Shown in pieces: positions 1 to 8,551 of a DNA stretch of 64,000 nt (the stretch's first letter is position 1; every line of letters begins with the position of its first letter). The DNA comes from Chloroflexota bacterium. GTDB lineage: Bacteria; Chloroflexota; UBA6077; CF-72. The stretch lies in contig JACPOP010000008.1 in NCBI GenBank assembly GCA_016191465.1, positions 131,878 to 195,877 of the forward strand, in the 5' to 3' direction. A program made the translations under genes and the position numbers. The notes under the pieces are model-generated. The model was not told the origin of the DNA, ran no database searches, and saw nothing but the letters and a program-made list of their open reading frames with translations.

Positions 1-1160
1 TTGTAAAAGGGTGCCGGCGTTGCCACGCGGAACGCAGTTCGCGCCGCGATCTCGGCCGCGGCATACGCGGCGTATGCCCGAGACTGCCGGGCAACCTCCC
101 GCAGCCCCTCCGGACCAAGGAGCGACAGGTACGCGCTGACTCCGATGGCCAGCAGCGTCTGGGAGGTGCAGATGTTGGAGGTGGCCTTCTCGCGGCGGAT
201 GTGCTGCTCGCGGGCCTGAAGCGTCAGCACCCAGCCGCGCCGGCCGTCGTGGTCTGTGGTCTGGCCGGCGATGCGGCCGGGCAACTGCCGCAGATGCCGG
301 CTCTTACAGGCCATCAGCCCGGCCCAAGGACCGCCAAACTGGAGCGGTAGCCCCAGCGGCTGCCCTTCCGCCACGGCGATGTCCGCCCCCCAGGCGCCCG
401 GCGTCCGCAGGAGTGCGTAGCAAGTGGGGTCCGCGGTGGCAACCACCAGCAGCGCGCCGGCTTCGCGCGCTGCCGCGGCAACGGGAGCAAGGTCATGCAC
501 ACGCCCGAACGCGTCCGGCTGCATGACTACGACGCACGCCGTGCGTGCGTCGACCAGCCCCGCAACCTGGTCGGCGACCAAGGCGCCTGATGCGCCCAGG
601 GCCACCTCAGACGTGGCGACCTCCACGCCGCGCGCCGCCACGTAGCTCTGGATGACCTCTCGCCACTGCGGGTTCAGCGCTCCAGACAGGACGACCCGTT
701 CGCGGCGGGTGATCCGCTGCGCCATGAGCACGGCCTCGCCCGCGGCCGAAGCGCCGTCGTAGACGCTCGCGTTCGCCGCCTCCATGCCGAGCAGGTCGCA
801 CACCAGCGATTGAAACTCAAACATCGCCTGGAGGGTGCCCTGGCTCACTTCGGGCTGATATGGCGTGTACGCGGTAGCGAGCTGCGGCATCCCCATCACG
901 TGGCTCACCACCGACGGGCTGGCGTGGTTGTACGCGCCCGCGCCAAGGAAGCACGGCCAGTCGCGGACCGTGACGTTCCGCGCCGCAAGGCGCCCGACGT
1001 GGCGCTGGACCTCCACTTCGGAGAGCGCCGGTGGCAGGTCCAGGCGGGGGAACCGCGCATCCGCGGGGACGTCGGCGAACAGGTCTTCGATCGATCCCAC
1101 GCCGATCGTCTGGAGCATGGCCTCACGGTCCAGGTCCGTGAGCTGGGTGAACGTAGGCAT
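1..1160 (-). CDS. gcvPA: Glycine dehydrogenase (decarboxylating) subunit 1, partial
   Basis: PLP-dependent P-protein of the glycine cleavage system, N-terminal half of the split enzyme; it decarboxylates glycine and passes the aminomethyl group to lipoyl-GcvH. The ORF track omits it because no stop lies in the window. Reading the minus strand from ATG at 1160 gives MPTFTQLTDLDREAML..., then FLGAGAYNHASPSVV, the family's conserved stretch, and the frame stays open for 386 codons to the window edge. Subunit 1 proteins are usually about 440-450 residues, so roughly 60 C-terminal residues are missing, and gcvPB would be expected beyond the edge. It lies 59 bp downstream of gcvH in the same direction, so it is co-transcribed with gcvT-gcvH. 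Confidence 0.93.
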   Translation of the reverse strand, partial: MPTFTQLTDLDREAMLQTIGVGSIEDLFADVPADARFPRLDLPPALSEVEVQRHVGRLAARNVTVRDWPCFLGAGAYNHASPSVVSHVMGMPQLATAYTPYQPEVSQGTLQAMFEFQSLVCDLLGMEAANASVYDGASAAGEAVLMAQRITRRERVVLSGALNPQWREVIQSYVAARGVEVATSEVALGASGALVADQVAGLVDARTACVVVMQPDAFGRVHDLAPVAAAAREAGALLVVATADPTCYALLRTPGAWGADIAVAEGQPLGLPLQFGGPWAGLMACKSRHLRQLPGRIAGQTTDHDGRRGWVLTLQAREQHIRREKATSNICTSQTLLAIGVSAYLSLLGPEGLREVARQSRAYAAYAAAEIAARTAFRVATPAPFY

Positions 1161-1219
1161 TCGCCGGGAGTCTCGTCTATTGATGCTCTCGGCGAAAAGT
1201 GACGGTTGCGGCGCGGGGC

Positions 1220-1618
1220 CTACTCACCTATCTGGTCGGCGTACTGCTCTGCCGAAAGCAGCCCCTCGGAGGGAGTACCCTCGGCCTTTACGCGGATCAT
1301 CCAGCCGCCCTGGTACGGGTCGTCGTTGACGATCTGCGGCTCGTCAACCAGCGCCGCGTTGACCTCAAGCACTTCCCCGGAAACCGGTGCGTACAGATCT
1401 GATGCTGTTTTCACGGATTCCACGACGCCGAACGGTTGGCCTGCCTCGATCCGGTCCCCTACCTTTGGCAGCTCCACGTACACAATGTCGCCGAGCTGCT
1501 CCTGGGCGAAGCTGGTGATGCCGACGAGGAACGTGTCGTCAGCATCTTCCTGCTTGATCCACTCGTGTTCGGCGGTGTAACGACGGTCAGTCGGGGTGGT
1601 GTGGGCGTCCTGGTCCAT
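1220..1618 (-). CDS. gcvH: Glycine cleavage system H protein
   Basis: Lipoyl carrier that shuttles the aminomethyl intermediate between the P, T and L proteins. The 132-residue product from ATG 1618 (MDQDAHTTPT...) is the normal length for GcvH. The lipoylation motif GVVESVKTASDLYAPVSGEV has the modified lysine at about residue 70, and the WMIRVK motif near the C-terminus is typical. The ORF track's 309-residue version runs back into gcvT in a wrong frame and is rejected. The gene starts 29 bp after gcvT and precedes gcvPA by 59 bp, one operon. Confidence 0.97.
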   Translation of the reverse strand: MDQDAHTTPTDRRYTAEHEWIKQEDADDTFLVGITSFAQEQLGDIVYVELPKVGDRIEAGQPFGVVESVKTASDLYAPVSGEVLEVNAALVDEPQIVNDDPYQGGWMIRVKAEGTPSEGLLSAEQYADQIGE

Positions 1619-1647
1619 GCTTCGTTCGTCTCCGCTTGGGATGGCGC

Positions 1648-2817
1648 TCACCGAGCCGGCGCCGGAATGCGAGCGCGCGGTCTGGCTCGATTGGGCACGA
1701 AGGGTAACGCGCTCACCCGGGCTGGCACCCGACGCCCGCGAACCTGCACCGCGACCTCGGTCCCGTCGCCATCGTCGGACGCTGGGAGGTATCCAAGCGC
1801 AATGCTGCGCCGGAGTGTAGGCGAGAACGTGCCGCTCGTAACGCGGCCGATCTCGGTGCCGTTCGTGGCCACGAGCGGATACTCGGGACGGGGCACGCCA
1901 CCCTCGCCCACCAGCAGGCCGACCAGCGTTCGGGTGGGCCCTTGCACCTTGATTGACCGGAGCGCCTCTCGGCCGACGAATGCTGCCTTGTTGAGGCTCA
2001 CCACCCAGCCGAGTCGTGCTTCGAAGGGATTGGTGGAGCGGTCGATCTCGTGCCCGTACAGCGACATGCCCGCCTCCGTGCGCAGGGTGTCGCGGGCGCC
2101 CAGACCGCACGCCCGCGGCTGCACCGGTGAATCCAGCAGCGCCTCCCACAGGGTCTCGGAGTGCTCCGCGCGCACCATCAGCTCGAACCCGTCCTCGCCG
2201 GTGTAGCCGGTGCGGGCGAGCAGCGTCGGGTAGCCTGCCACGGTGGTCTGCAGGAAGCCGTACCCTGGGAGGGCGTCCAGGTCAGCGCCGCTGGCCAGCG
2301 GCGCCAGCGCCTCCTGAGCCCGCGGGCCCTGGACGCCGATGAGCGCGGTCTCCTGCGTCTGATCGTCTAGCGCGACGCTGAACCCCTTCTCCTGGGCCTG
2401 GTCCCGGAACCACTGGACGTCAACCTCGCGGTTGGAGGCGTTGAACACGAACAGCAGCTCACCGGGGCCAAGCACGTACGCGATCACGTCGTCGACGATG
2501 CCACCATCGGGCGCGCACAGCAGCGCATAGGCGGCTCCGCCCGGCGGCACCCGCGCCAGGTCGCGTGTGGCGCACCACTGTGACAGCGCCAGGGCGTCCG
2601 GGCCGCGGACGTACACCCGGCCCATGTGGGAGAGGTCGAATAGGCCGCACCCCTCGCGTACGGCCGTGTGCTCCGCGAGAATGCCCGTTGGGTACTGGAC
2701 GGGCATCTCCCAGCCCGCGAAGTCGACCAGCCGAGCCCCCAGCCGGCGGTGGGCAGCGGTCAGCGGTGTCTGCAAGAGCGCGCGCTCAGCGGGTTGTCGG
2801 CTCGGCTCAGAAGTCAC
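1648..2817 (-). CDS. gcvT: Aminomethyltransferase (glycine cleavage T protein)
   Basis: Tetrahydrofolate-dependent transferase that releases ammonia and forms 5,10-methylene-THF from aminomethyl-GcvH. The 389-residue product carries the N-terminal LVDFAGWEMPVQYP and GLFDLSHMG motifs, the central ARDTLRTEAGMSLYGHEID stretch with the active-site region, and the C-terminal RVTSGTFSPTL motif of the barrel domain. ATG 2817 is the first in-frame start and leaves an ordinary N-terminus. It ends in a short Arg/Pro-rich tail. First gene of the gcvT-gcvH-gcvPA operon; a perfect stem-loop 100 bp upstream separates it from the ferredoxin gene. Confidence 0.97.
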   Translation of the reverse strand: MTSEPSRQPAERALLQTPLTAAHRRLGARLVDFAGWEMPVQYPTGILAEHTAVREGCGLFDLSHMGRVYVRGPDALALSQWCATRDLARVPPGGAAYALLCAPDGGIVDDVIAYVLGPGELLFVFNASNREVDVQWFRDQAQEKGFSVALDDQTQETALIGVQGPRAQEALAPLASGADLDALPGYGFLQTTVAGYPTLLARTGYTGEDGFELMVRAEHSETLWEALLDSPVQPRACGLGARDTLRTEAGMSLYGHEIDRSTNPFEARLGWVVSLNKAAFVGREALRSIKVQGPTRTLVGLLVGEGGVPRPEYPLVATNGTEIGRVTSGTFSPTLRRSIALGYLPASDDGDGTEVAVQVRGRRVPARVSALPFVPNRARPRARIPAPAR

Positions 2818-2920
2818 GGCACCAGTATCTCACCCGCGCGGCGGTTCCGGTAGCGGCTCCGCGGATGAGCGGCGGCGGCGGACGGAAGCTTCGCCCCCGG
2901 AAGTCGGCGTTGGCGTTCAT

Positions 2921-2951
2921 GCGACGGGCGGGCCGGTGGCCCGCCCGTCGC
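2921..2951 (-). terminator. Stem-loop between ferredoxin and gcvT
   Basis: A perfect 14-bp inverted repeat (gcgacgggcgggcc) with a 3-nt loop, 26 bp past the ferredoxin stop. There is no clear T-run, but very GC-rich perfect stems with 3-4 nt loops occur at several gene ends in this window, so a terminator is the likely role. Confidence 0.7.
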
Positions 2952-2976
2952 TATACGTCCAGGCTGGGCCGCCAGG

Positions 2977-3213
2977 TTAGAGTCCGGACATCTCCTTGTT
3001 TTTGGCGGTGTAGCTCTGCCACTCTGCGGGCACCGCGCTCTCGTGAAAGATCGCATTCACGGGGCACTCTGGCTCGCACGCCCCGCACTCGATGCACTCG
3101 TCGGGATTGATGTAGTACATGTCTGGTGCCTCGTAGATGCACGAGACGGGGCACACGTCCACGCAGCTCGCGTTCTTGGTGCCAATGCATGGCTCGGTGA
3201 TGACGTACGTCAC
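2977..3213 (-). CDS. 7Fe-8S ferredoxin ([3Fe-4S][4Fe-4S])
   Basis: Small cytoplasmic electron carrier, 78 residues. By the pattern of Thermus and mycobacterial FdxA ferredoxins, C9, C17 and C50 should hold a [3Fe-4S] cluster and C21, C40, C43 and C46 a [4Fe-4S] cluster (motifs [17 protein letters not shown] and [12 protein letters not shown]). The C-terminal helix [16 protein letters not shown] is also typical of this class. Start is GTG 3213, with GGAGG about 11 nt upstream. A CRP-type palindrome is centred about 100 bp upstream, so regulation by the neighbouring Crp/Fnr protein is plausible. The electron partner is not evident from context. Confidence 0.93.
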   Translation of the reverse strand: MTYVITEPCIGTKNASCVDVCPVSCIYEAPDMYYINPDECIECGACEPECPVNAIFHESAVPAEWQSYTAKNKEMSGL

Positions 3214-3308
3214 GTGGGACAGGGCCTCCGATGCATGAGTAGAGCTATCGTGAGCAAGCCCACGACTTCAGATCTCAGTAACCCTACCCGTCTGCTCCCC
3301 CGCGACGC

Positions 3309-3324
3309 TGTGACCTAGGTCACA
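3309..3324. promoter_or_regulatory. CRP-type operator palindrome
   Basis: TGTGACCTAGGTCACA is a perfect 16-bp palindrome that matches the CRP consensus TGTGA-N6-TCACA exactly. It overlaps the stop codon (3320-3322) of the Crp/Fnr-family gene and lies about 100 bp upstream of the ferredoxin start. The match is seen directly; that the adjacent regulator binds it is an inference. Confidence 0.7.
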
Positions 3325-4066
3325 CCTCGTGGGTCCAGGCGATCCGCTCCAACAGCAAGCGATCCTGCACGTGGACCCGCCCCCGCTCGAGGCGAATCGC
3401 ACCATCCAGCGAGAGCGTCTTGAGGGCCCGGCCCACAACTTCGCGGCGCGAGCCGGCCATAGCGGCTAGGAGCTCCTGCGTGAGCCAGGGCGCGCGTGGA
3501 TTGTCGTCTGCTGCCTGCCCACCCAGGAGGATCTTTGCCACGCGGCTGGTGACGTCGCGAAACGCCAGGTCCTCCACCAGCGCCAGCGCCTCACGCAGAC
3601 GGCGGGCGAAGTCACGTGTGACGGCTAGCGCCACGGCGGAACGCTGCGCGACGATCTGCAGCAGGTCGCGCCGACGCAGCAGGTACAGCGTGCAATCCTC
3701 GATCGCCTGGGCACTGGCCGGGTTCGGTCCCTCGTCGACAGCGGCAACCTCGTTGAACATCTCGCCCGGCCGCACCAGGCGGAGGACCTGTTCTCGGCCG
3801 CGGGGCGACGTCTTGTACAGCTTCACCCGTCCCGACTGCAGGACGTAGAGCACCGACGAGGCGGCGCCCTCCAGGAGCACGACCTGCCCCGCCGGATACG
3901 AGACCTGGCGCATGGCGGCGCCGAGCGCCGCCATGTCATCGTCGGCGAGGTCGCCAAAAAAGGGCGACCGCATGGCCCGCAGATCTGATGCCGCGACCGG
4001 GCGTGGCTTCTCGCGCGCCGCTCGCCGGTCGGTCGGGCGAGTGAGCAGCGAGGAAGGTGCAGCCAC
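3320..4066 (-). CDS. Crp/Fnr-family transcriptional regulator
   Basis: A cyclic-nucleotide-binding-type sensor domain (about residues 15-135; FFGDLADDDMAALGAAM, YPAGQVVLLEGAASSVLYVL, GEMFNEVAAVD) is followed by a dimerisation helix and a winged helix whose recognition region reads AGSRREVVGRALKTL. The N-terminal half lacks the cysteine cluster of FNR, so an Fe-S oxygen sensor is unlikely; the effector is unknown. The track ORF starts at 4234, but family length (about 230) and context favour GTG 4066, giving 248 residues: a TATACT -10 box sits 25 nt upstream and AGGA lies 5-6 nt before the start. A perfect CRP-consensus palindrome overlaps the gene's 3' end, between it and the ferredoxin. Confidence 0.9.
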   Translation of the reverse strand: MAAPSSLLTRPTDRRAAREKPRPVAASDLRAMRSPFFGDLADDDMAALGAAMRQVSYPAGQVVLLEGAASSVLYVLQSGRVKLYKTSPRGREQVLRLVRPGEMFNEVAAVDEGPNPASAQAIEDCTLYLLRRRDLLQIVAQRSAVALAVTRDFARRLREALALVEDLAFRDVTSRVAKILLGGQAADDNPRAPWLTQELLAAMAGSRREVVGRALKTLSLDGAIRLERGRVHVQDRLLLERIAWTHEV

Positions 4067-4083
4067 GTCTGTCCTGGTCGGAA

Positions 4084-4096
4084 GGGTCAGAGTATA
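4084..4096 (-). promoter_or_regulatory. Probable -10 element of the Crp/Fnr gene
   Basis: TATACT on the minus strand (4096-4091) would start transcription near 4084, leaving a leader of about 18 nt before GTG 4066. No good -35 hexamer is seen 17 bp upstream, so an activator or extended contacts may be needed. Confidence 0.4.
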
Positions 4097-4312
4097 GGTA
4101 GGCCGGCCGGCCTGCGAGCGCGGCCACACCGAACGGGAGTACCGTGACGCACGAATCTTGCGTATTGACAAAGGCGCCAGTGAGGTCCAGAGAATGGCCG
4201 GAGCCGAGGACCTGCTGCGCACTGGCTCCGCCACCAGAGCCTGGTGGCCGTTCCGAGATCATCCACACTGGCAGCACAGGTAGGGAACGCCTGTCCAGGG
4301 AAGGGCACTGAT

Positions 4313-6064
4313 ATGTCGGTAGATGAAAAGACCGCGGCTGCTACTGGGAACGCGGCCGAGGGCGCCTCCCCCGCGGACCGTCCCTGGCTGAAGTTCTACG
4401 AGCCCGGCGTCCCACACGACGTCGAGATCCCCAACCAGACGCTGCCGGAGCTCCTCGCGGATGCCGCGAAGCGCTGGCCGGAGCGCGTCGCCGTCGGTTT
4501 CCAGGGCGCGTCGCTCACCTATGCGGAGATCGACGCGCTCGCGTGGCGCTTCGCGCATGTTCTGCTCCGCCTGGGTGTCTCTCCTGGCGATCGGGTCGCG
4601 CTCCTGCTCCCGAACTCACCGCAGTTCGTCTTCGCCTATTACGGCGTGATGCGCGCGGGCGCGATCGTGGTGCCCACCAGTCCCTTGTATGTGCAGCGCG
4701 AGATCGAGCACCAGCTCGCAGACGCCGGGGTGAAGGTGGCCCTGGTGCTTTCGGCCCTCTACCCCCGTGTGGCGGAGGCGCGCCGCAACCTGCCGGACCT
4801 CGAGCACGTGATCGTGACCAACATCAAGGAGTACTTCCCTCCGCTCATTAAGGTGTTGTTCACGGTGGCCAAAGAGCGCAAGGACGGGCACAACCAGACG
4901 CTGCCAAAGGACGGGCGGACCCACTGGCTACAACCCCTCCTGCAGGCCGGATCTTCGGCGCCCCTCCCTGCCCGCGGCACCCCCCACGATCTCGCGGTGT
5001 TGCAGTACACGGGTGGGACCACCGGCCTCGCCAAAGCCGCCATGCTCAGCCACCGCAACCTGCTCGCGAACGCCGCGCAGGCGCGGGCATGGTTTACGAA
5101 CGTCACCCGGCCGGACGGCCGCGATACCATCCTGGCCGCGATTCCCCTGTTCCACATTTACGCCATGACCTCGGTGATGAACCTGGCGGTCCTGGGTGGT
5201 GCACGCATGCTGCTCCACCCGAAGTTCGATCTCAAGGCTGTCCTGAAGGCGCTGCACTCGGAACGACCAGATCTGTTTCCCGGAGTGCCGACGATGTACA
5301 TGGCGATCAACAATGCGCCGGGGCTGGCACGCTACAACATCACTTCACTGAAGGCGTGCATCAGCGGAGCCGCGCCGCTACCGCGTGACGTTCAGACGCG
5401 GTTTGAAGCACTGACGGGCGCAAAGCTGGTCGAGGGCTACGGCCTGAGCGAGGCGAGTCCCGTCACCCACTGCACCCCGCTCACGGGACTACGAAAGGTG
5501 GGCAGCATTGGTGTGCCATTCCCCGGAACGGACGCCGCGGTCTTCGACCAGGAGACGGGAACCCGCCGTCTGGGCATCGGAGAGGTCGGCGAGCTCGCGG
5601 TCCGCGGTCCGCAGGTGATGCACGGCTACTGGAATCGGCCCGAAGAAACAGCCGAGGTGCTGCGCGACGGTTGGCTGTTCACCGGCGACCTGGTCACGGT
5701 CGATGCGGATGGCTACTTCAGCATTGTCGACCGGAAGAAAGACGTGATCCTCTCCGGCGGAGTGAACGTCTACCCACGTGACGTGGAAGAGCCCCTGTAT
5801 AGGCACCCGGCGGTGCAGGAGGCTGTCGCGGTTGGGCTCCCCGACGAGTACTGGGGCGAAGCGGTCAAGGTATACATAGTCCTGAAGCCTGGCCACACGG
5901 CCACTGTCGAGGAGATCCAGCGCTATTGCCACGCGCAGATGGCCAGCTACAAGGTGCCGAAGTACGTGGAGTTCCGCGATTCGCTGCCCAAGTCCCTGGT
6001 CGGCAAGTTCCTTCGGCGGATGCTCCTCGAAGAAGAAGCGGCCCGCACGCATACGGGCTCGTAG
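4313..6064 (+). CDS. Long-chain acyl-CoA ligase (AMP-forming)
   Basis: Adenylate-forming enzyme that activates a fatty or related carboxylic acid to its CoA thioester. The 583-residue product has all core motifs in order: A3 phosphate loop LQYTGGTTGLAKAAMLSH, VEGYGLSEASPVT, GWLFTGDL with the catalytic Asp, DGYFSIVDRKKDVILSGG hinge, and a C-terminal SLPKSLVGKFLRR with the catalytic lysine. Start chosen at ATG 4313 (MSVDEKTAAATG), preceded by GGGAAGGG, rather than the track's 4244. FadD-like in architecture, but chain length cannot be told from sequence. It stands alone, transcribed divergently from the Crp/Fnr gene. Confidence 0.93.
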   Translation: MSVDEKTAAATGNAAEGASPADRPWLKFYEPGVPHDVEIPNQTLPELLADAAKRWPERVAVGFQGASLTYAEIDALAWRFAHVLLRLGVSPGDRVALLLPNSPQFVFAYYGVMRAGAIVVPTSPLYVQREIEHQLADAGVKVALVLSALYPRVAEARRNLPDLEHVIVTNIKEYFPPLIKVLFTVAKERKDGHNQTLPKDGRTHWLQPLLQAGSSAPLPARGTPHDLAVLQYTGGTTGLAKAAMLSHRNLLANAAQARAWFTNVTRPDGRDTILAAIPLFHIYAMTSVMNLAVLGGARMLLHPKFDLKAVLKALHSERPDLFPGVPTMYMAINNAPGLARYNITSLKACISGAAPLPRDVQTRFEALTGAKLVEGYGLSEASPVTHCTPLTGLRKVGSIGVPFPGTDAAVFDQETGTRRLGIGEVGELAVRGPQVMHGYWNRPEETAEVLRDGWLFTGDLVTVDADGYFSIVDRKKDVILSGGVNVYPRDVEEPLYRHPAVQEAVAVGLPDEYWGEAVKVYIVLKPGHTATVEEIQRYCHAQMASYKVPKYVEFRDSLPKSLVGKFLRRMLLEEEAARTHTGS

Positions 6065-6149
6065 TCCGTCACGGCAGGTATGCGGGGTTGACTGCTCCTC
6101 GGCAATCCTGCGTTGATAGTGCACGAGCCGACCTCAAGGTGGGCACGGC

Positions 6150-7454
6150 GTGAAGCGCCGCCGGCCACCTCGCGCCGCGCCCATCGGGGAGCCCCAGGAC
6201 GTCCAGTTTGAGGCCGCTGCGTTCGGGGGCGACGCGGTCGGGCATCTAGCGGATGGGCGCGTGGTCTTTGCGCCGCGCCTCCTTCCCGGCGAGCACGCCT
6301 CGGTCAGGGTTGTCGACGACCGGAAGGACTTTGCTCGCGCCGAGCTCGCGCAGCTTCACGTTGCTGCCGCGGGACGCACCGAGCCCCCCTGTCCGTACTT
6401 CACCGGCGGCTGTGGCGGCTGCTCCTGGCAGCACGCGGACTACCCGCTCCAGTTGCAGATCAAGCGCGACGTCGTGGTCGAGCAGCTTCGCCGCATTGGC
6501 CGTTTCGCCGAGGCGGACAACCTGGTCCGCCCGCCCATCGGGATGGTCGATCCGTGGCATTACCGCAACCAGGCGCGCTTTACGGTTGGTCGCCGGTTCG
6601 GCGAGCTGTGCTTCACCCTGAAATCTACGCACCGCCTGCTGCGCATTGACCACTGCTGGATTGTCCACCCCGCCATCAATGCCACGTTGGAGGTGCTGCA
6701 AGGCAAGCTTGCCGGCGTTGAGCGGCACATCCACCAGGTGGGAATCAGGGTCGGCGCCAATACCGGGCAGGTGATCGTGGATCCGGCACTGCCGGAGGTG
6801 CCCGAGGTGGAGAGCGGTCAGACTTACCTGGAGGAGGAGCTCCTGGGTACCCGCTTTCGCCTGCACCCATCGTCGTTCTTCCAGGTCAACACGCGGCGCG
6901 AGCAACGCCCGCTCCCAGACGAGCTCCCACGCGCGCTGCTGCCAATCCCCGAGGATGGTCTGAGCATGGCCGAGCTTCTTGCCCTGGTGGTGCTCGACCG
7001 AGTTGATCCGCGGCGCGACCACCTGGTGGTGGATGCGTACTCTGGCGTGGGCACGTTCGCGCTTCTGATGGCGCCGCTCGTACGGGAGGTGGCAGGTATT
7101 GAGGAGGCTCGGACGGCGGTGCAGGATGCGCAGCACAACGGCGGGCATATGCCGAACGTGCGATTCGTTGCAGGTAAGACGGAGGACGTGCTCGGCACCC
7201 TCGCTTTCTCTCGCCGGCCAGACGCGGTAGTGCTCGATCCGGCGCGGGTTGGCTGCCATCCAGCGGTGCTGGACACCCTGCTCGGAGAAGCGCTCCGCCC
7301 GCCGAAACTCGTCTACGTGTCTTGCGACCCGGCTACCTTGGCGCGCGATCTTCGGATCCTCGTCGACGGTGGGTACGTGCTCCAGGATGTCCAGCCACTG
7401 GACATGTTCCCGCAGACCCACCACATTGAGTGTGTGGCGACGTTAACCCTGTAA
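6150..7454 (+). CDS. Class I SAM-dependent RNA (uracil-5-)methyltransferase, TrmA/RlmD family
   Basis: Likely methylates C5 of a uridine in rRNA or tRNA. The 434 residues hold an N-terminal TRAM-like beta domain (about 15-70), cysteines C81, C88, C91 and C169 placed as in the [4Fe-4S] site of RlmD, and a C-terminal Rossmann domain: VVDAYSGVGTFAL (SAM site), VVLDPARVGC (variant of DPPR), VSCDPATLARD with the catalytic nucleophile cysteine, and HHIECVATL with the terminal base Glu. Start is GTG 6150. The insertion around residues 240-275 (RREQRPLPDEL...) is longer than in E. coli RlmD. RlmD, RlmC or TrmA specificity cannot be assigned from this alone. Confidence 0.9.
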   Translation: MKRRRPPRAAPIGEPQDVQFEAAAFGGDAVGHLADGRVVFAPRLLPGEHASVRVVDDRKDFARAELAQLHVAAAGRTEPPCPYFTGGCGGCSWQHADYPLQLQIKRDVVVEQLRRIGRFAEADNLVRPPIGMVDPWHYRNQARFTVGRRFGELCFTLKSTHRLLRIDHCWIVHPAINATLEVLQGKLAGVERHIHQVGIRVGANTGQVIVDPALPEVPEVESGQTYLEEELLGTRFRLHPSSFFQVNTRREQRPLPDELPRALLPIPEDGLSMAELLALVVLDRVDPRRDHLVVDAYSGVGTFALLMAPLVREVAGIEEARTAVQDAQHNGGHMPNVRFVAGKTEDVLGTLAFSRRPDAVVLDPARVGCHPAVLDTLLGEALRPPKLVYVSCDPATLARDLRILVDGGYVLQDVQPLDMFPQTHHIECVATLTL

Positions 7455-7466
7455 GAGTAACCAGGA

Positions 7467-7588
7467 CCCCTGAAAGCAGCGCCGCCCCGCAGCGTGAGAC
7501 CCCTGGGTGCGCGGGCGTCCCGCCCGCTTCGTCGCCCGCGTGGGACGGGCCAGAGGCCCGCGCACCCAGACGACGTGGCGAACACGCT
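7467..7588 (+). repeat. Dispersed ~120-bp GC-rich repeat, copy 1
   Basis: Contains complementary arms around CTGGGTGCGCGGGCGTCCCG and CCCGCGCACCCAG that can fold back. A second copy in reverse orientation lies at 31697-31818; shared landmarks are CTGGGTGCGCGGGCGTCCCG, GGGCGGGCCA/GGGACGGGCCA followed by AGGCCCGC, and GAACACGC at the end. It lies between genes and accounts for short spurious ORFs here. Function is unknown; a non-autonomous mobile or REP-like element is possible. Confidence 0.7.
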
Positions 7589-7892
7589 TGCCTGAACCAA
7601 ATCCTCACGGCCACCCCTGGAAGAATCTAACCCTATGTAACGCGCGCGGGTCTGGGTACCGAGCCACTGCGGGAGGATTCAACCCCTCGCCCTGTTCGGC
7701 GAGCAACGAAGCTGCCCTCCAAGAATTTCAGTACATTCGTACGGGTTGTCCGGTGATCGCCTGGTATTGGTGTTCGACCGCCGGGACGTGTACTCTCCGC
7801 CCGTCGGTTGACCCCCAAAGGCGCGTGCATCAATTGAATGGCATCCACGCGCTTCGGGGTGCTCAGCGTTCATCAGTAAGGGAGTGCACCAC

Positions 7893-8258
7893 ATGCACCA
7901 AAGATTCGTTCAGCGCCTCCTCGCCTTCGCACTGGTCGGCCTCCTCAGCATCGGGGCCGCCGTGCCCGCGTTTGCCCAGGATCAGCGCGACTTTCAGATT
8001 CTGAACAACAGCTCTGGTCCCATTGTCAACGCGTGGATTGCGCCGAGCGATGCCGCGGATTGGGGCCCCCAGGTCCTCAGCGCGCCGATCGAGCCGGGCG
8101 AAACACGCGGCATCGTGTTCCTGTACCCCGCTCCTGGCGTCTGCAGCTACGACATCCATTTGACCTATGCGGACGAGCGGCCGGACCAGTTGAACGGCCT
8201 CGATATCTGCGCTGTCAACGTGATTACGGTCAACGACAACTCCATCGGCTTCGAGTAG
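7893..8258 (+). CDS. Small secreted protein of unknown function
   Basis: A 121-residue product with a clear Sec signal peptide: basic start MHQRFVQR, hydrophobic core LLAFALVGLLSIGAAVP, and an AFA-Q cleavage site, leaving about 93 mature residues. The mature part (FQILNNSSGPIVNAWIAPSD, WGPQVLSAPIEPGE, LNGLDICAVNVI) resembles a widespread family of small extracytoplasmic beta-rich proteins with the pattern N-x-(S/T)-G-x-x-I...SPSD...WG...VL...LDLC; I recall no assigned function. Its two cysteines may form a disulfide. ATG 7893 is preferred over GTG 7884 because AGGGAG lies 8 nt upstream. A very strong stem-loop terminator follows. Confidence 0.8.
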   Translation: MHQRFVQRLLAFALVGLLSIGAAVPAFAQDQRDFQILNNSSGPIVNAWIAPSDAADWGPQVLSAPIEPGETRGIVFLYPAPGVCSYDIHLTYADERPDQLNGLDICAVNVITVNDNSIGFE

Positions 8259-8272
8259 GCGGTCGGCCCAAC

Positions 8273-8316
8273 CCACGGAACAAGGGCGCCGCAGGTGCGG
8301 CGCCCTTGTTCCGTGG
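8273..8316 (+). terminator. Strong intrinsic terminator stem-loop
   Basis: A perfect 20-bp stem (ccacggaacaagggcgccgc) with a 4-nt loop, starting 14 bp after the stop of the small secreted protein gene. There is no long T-run, but stem length and position leave little doubt. It may act in both directions. Confidence 0.85.
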
Positions 8317-8551
8317 CGCCCGCCAGGGCAGGCCGCAGCCCCGGCGATTCCTGATCGACGGCGTCCTCGACGCCATCGATCATCCAGCCGTTTTGGGGGA
8401 TCATTGCTTCGGGCGGCGTCTGAAAGTTCGGCGCCCTTTCGACGAGGCTGTGCAGCGCGGGCTCGATCGCGTCGCGGTTCCAGCCGCGGATGAAGCGCCA
8501 CGGCGTCGGGGCGCGAGAATCACGACGATGCCACGAGAAGTGGGCCACCAC
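8317..8551 (-). other. Gene-poor stretch with possible coding remnant
   Basis: About 235 bp between the terminator and the next gene's 3' end. On the minus strand from GTG 8551 the frame reads codon-like (PWRFIRGWNRDAIEPALHSL, then FQTPPEAMIPQNGWMIDGV) but continues through the terminator and antisense to the secreted-protein gene. I recognise no family. It may be a small gene or a relic of one; it may also be chance in GC-rich DNA. Confidence 0.25.

Noticed and set aside
4164-4195. TTGACA-based promoter for the acyl-CoA ligase gene
   Set aside because: TTGACA is present at 4164-4170, but no acceptable -10 hexamer occurs at 16-18 bp spacing.
7507-8004. Plus-strand ORF across the dispersed repeat
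   Set aside because: Composed of the repeat and the secreted-protein leader in a wrong frame.
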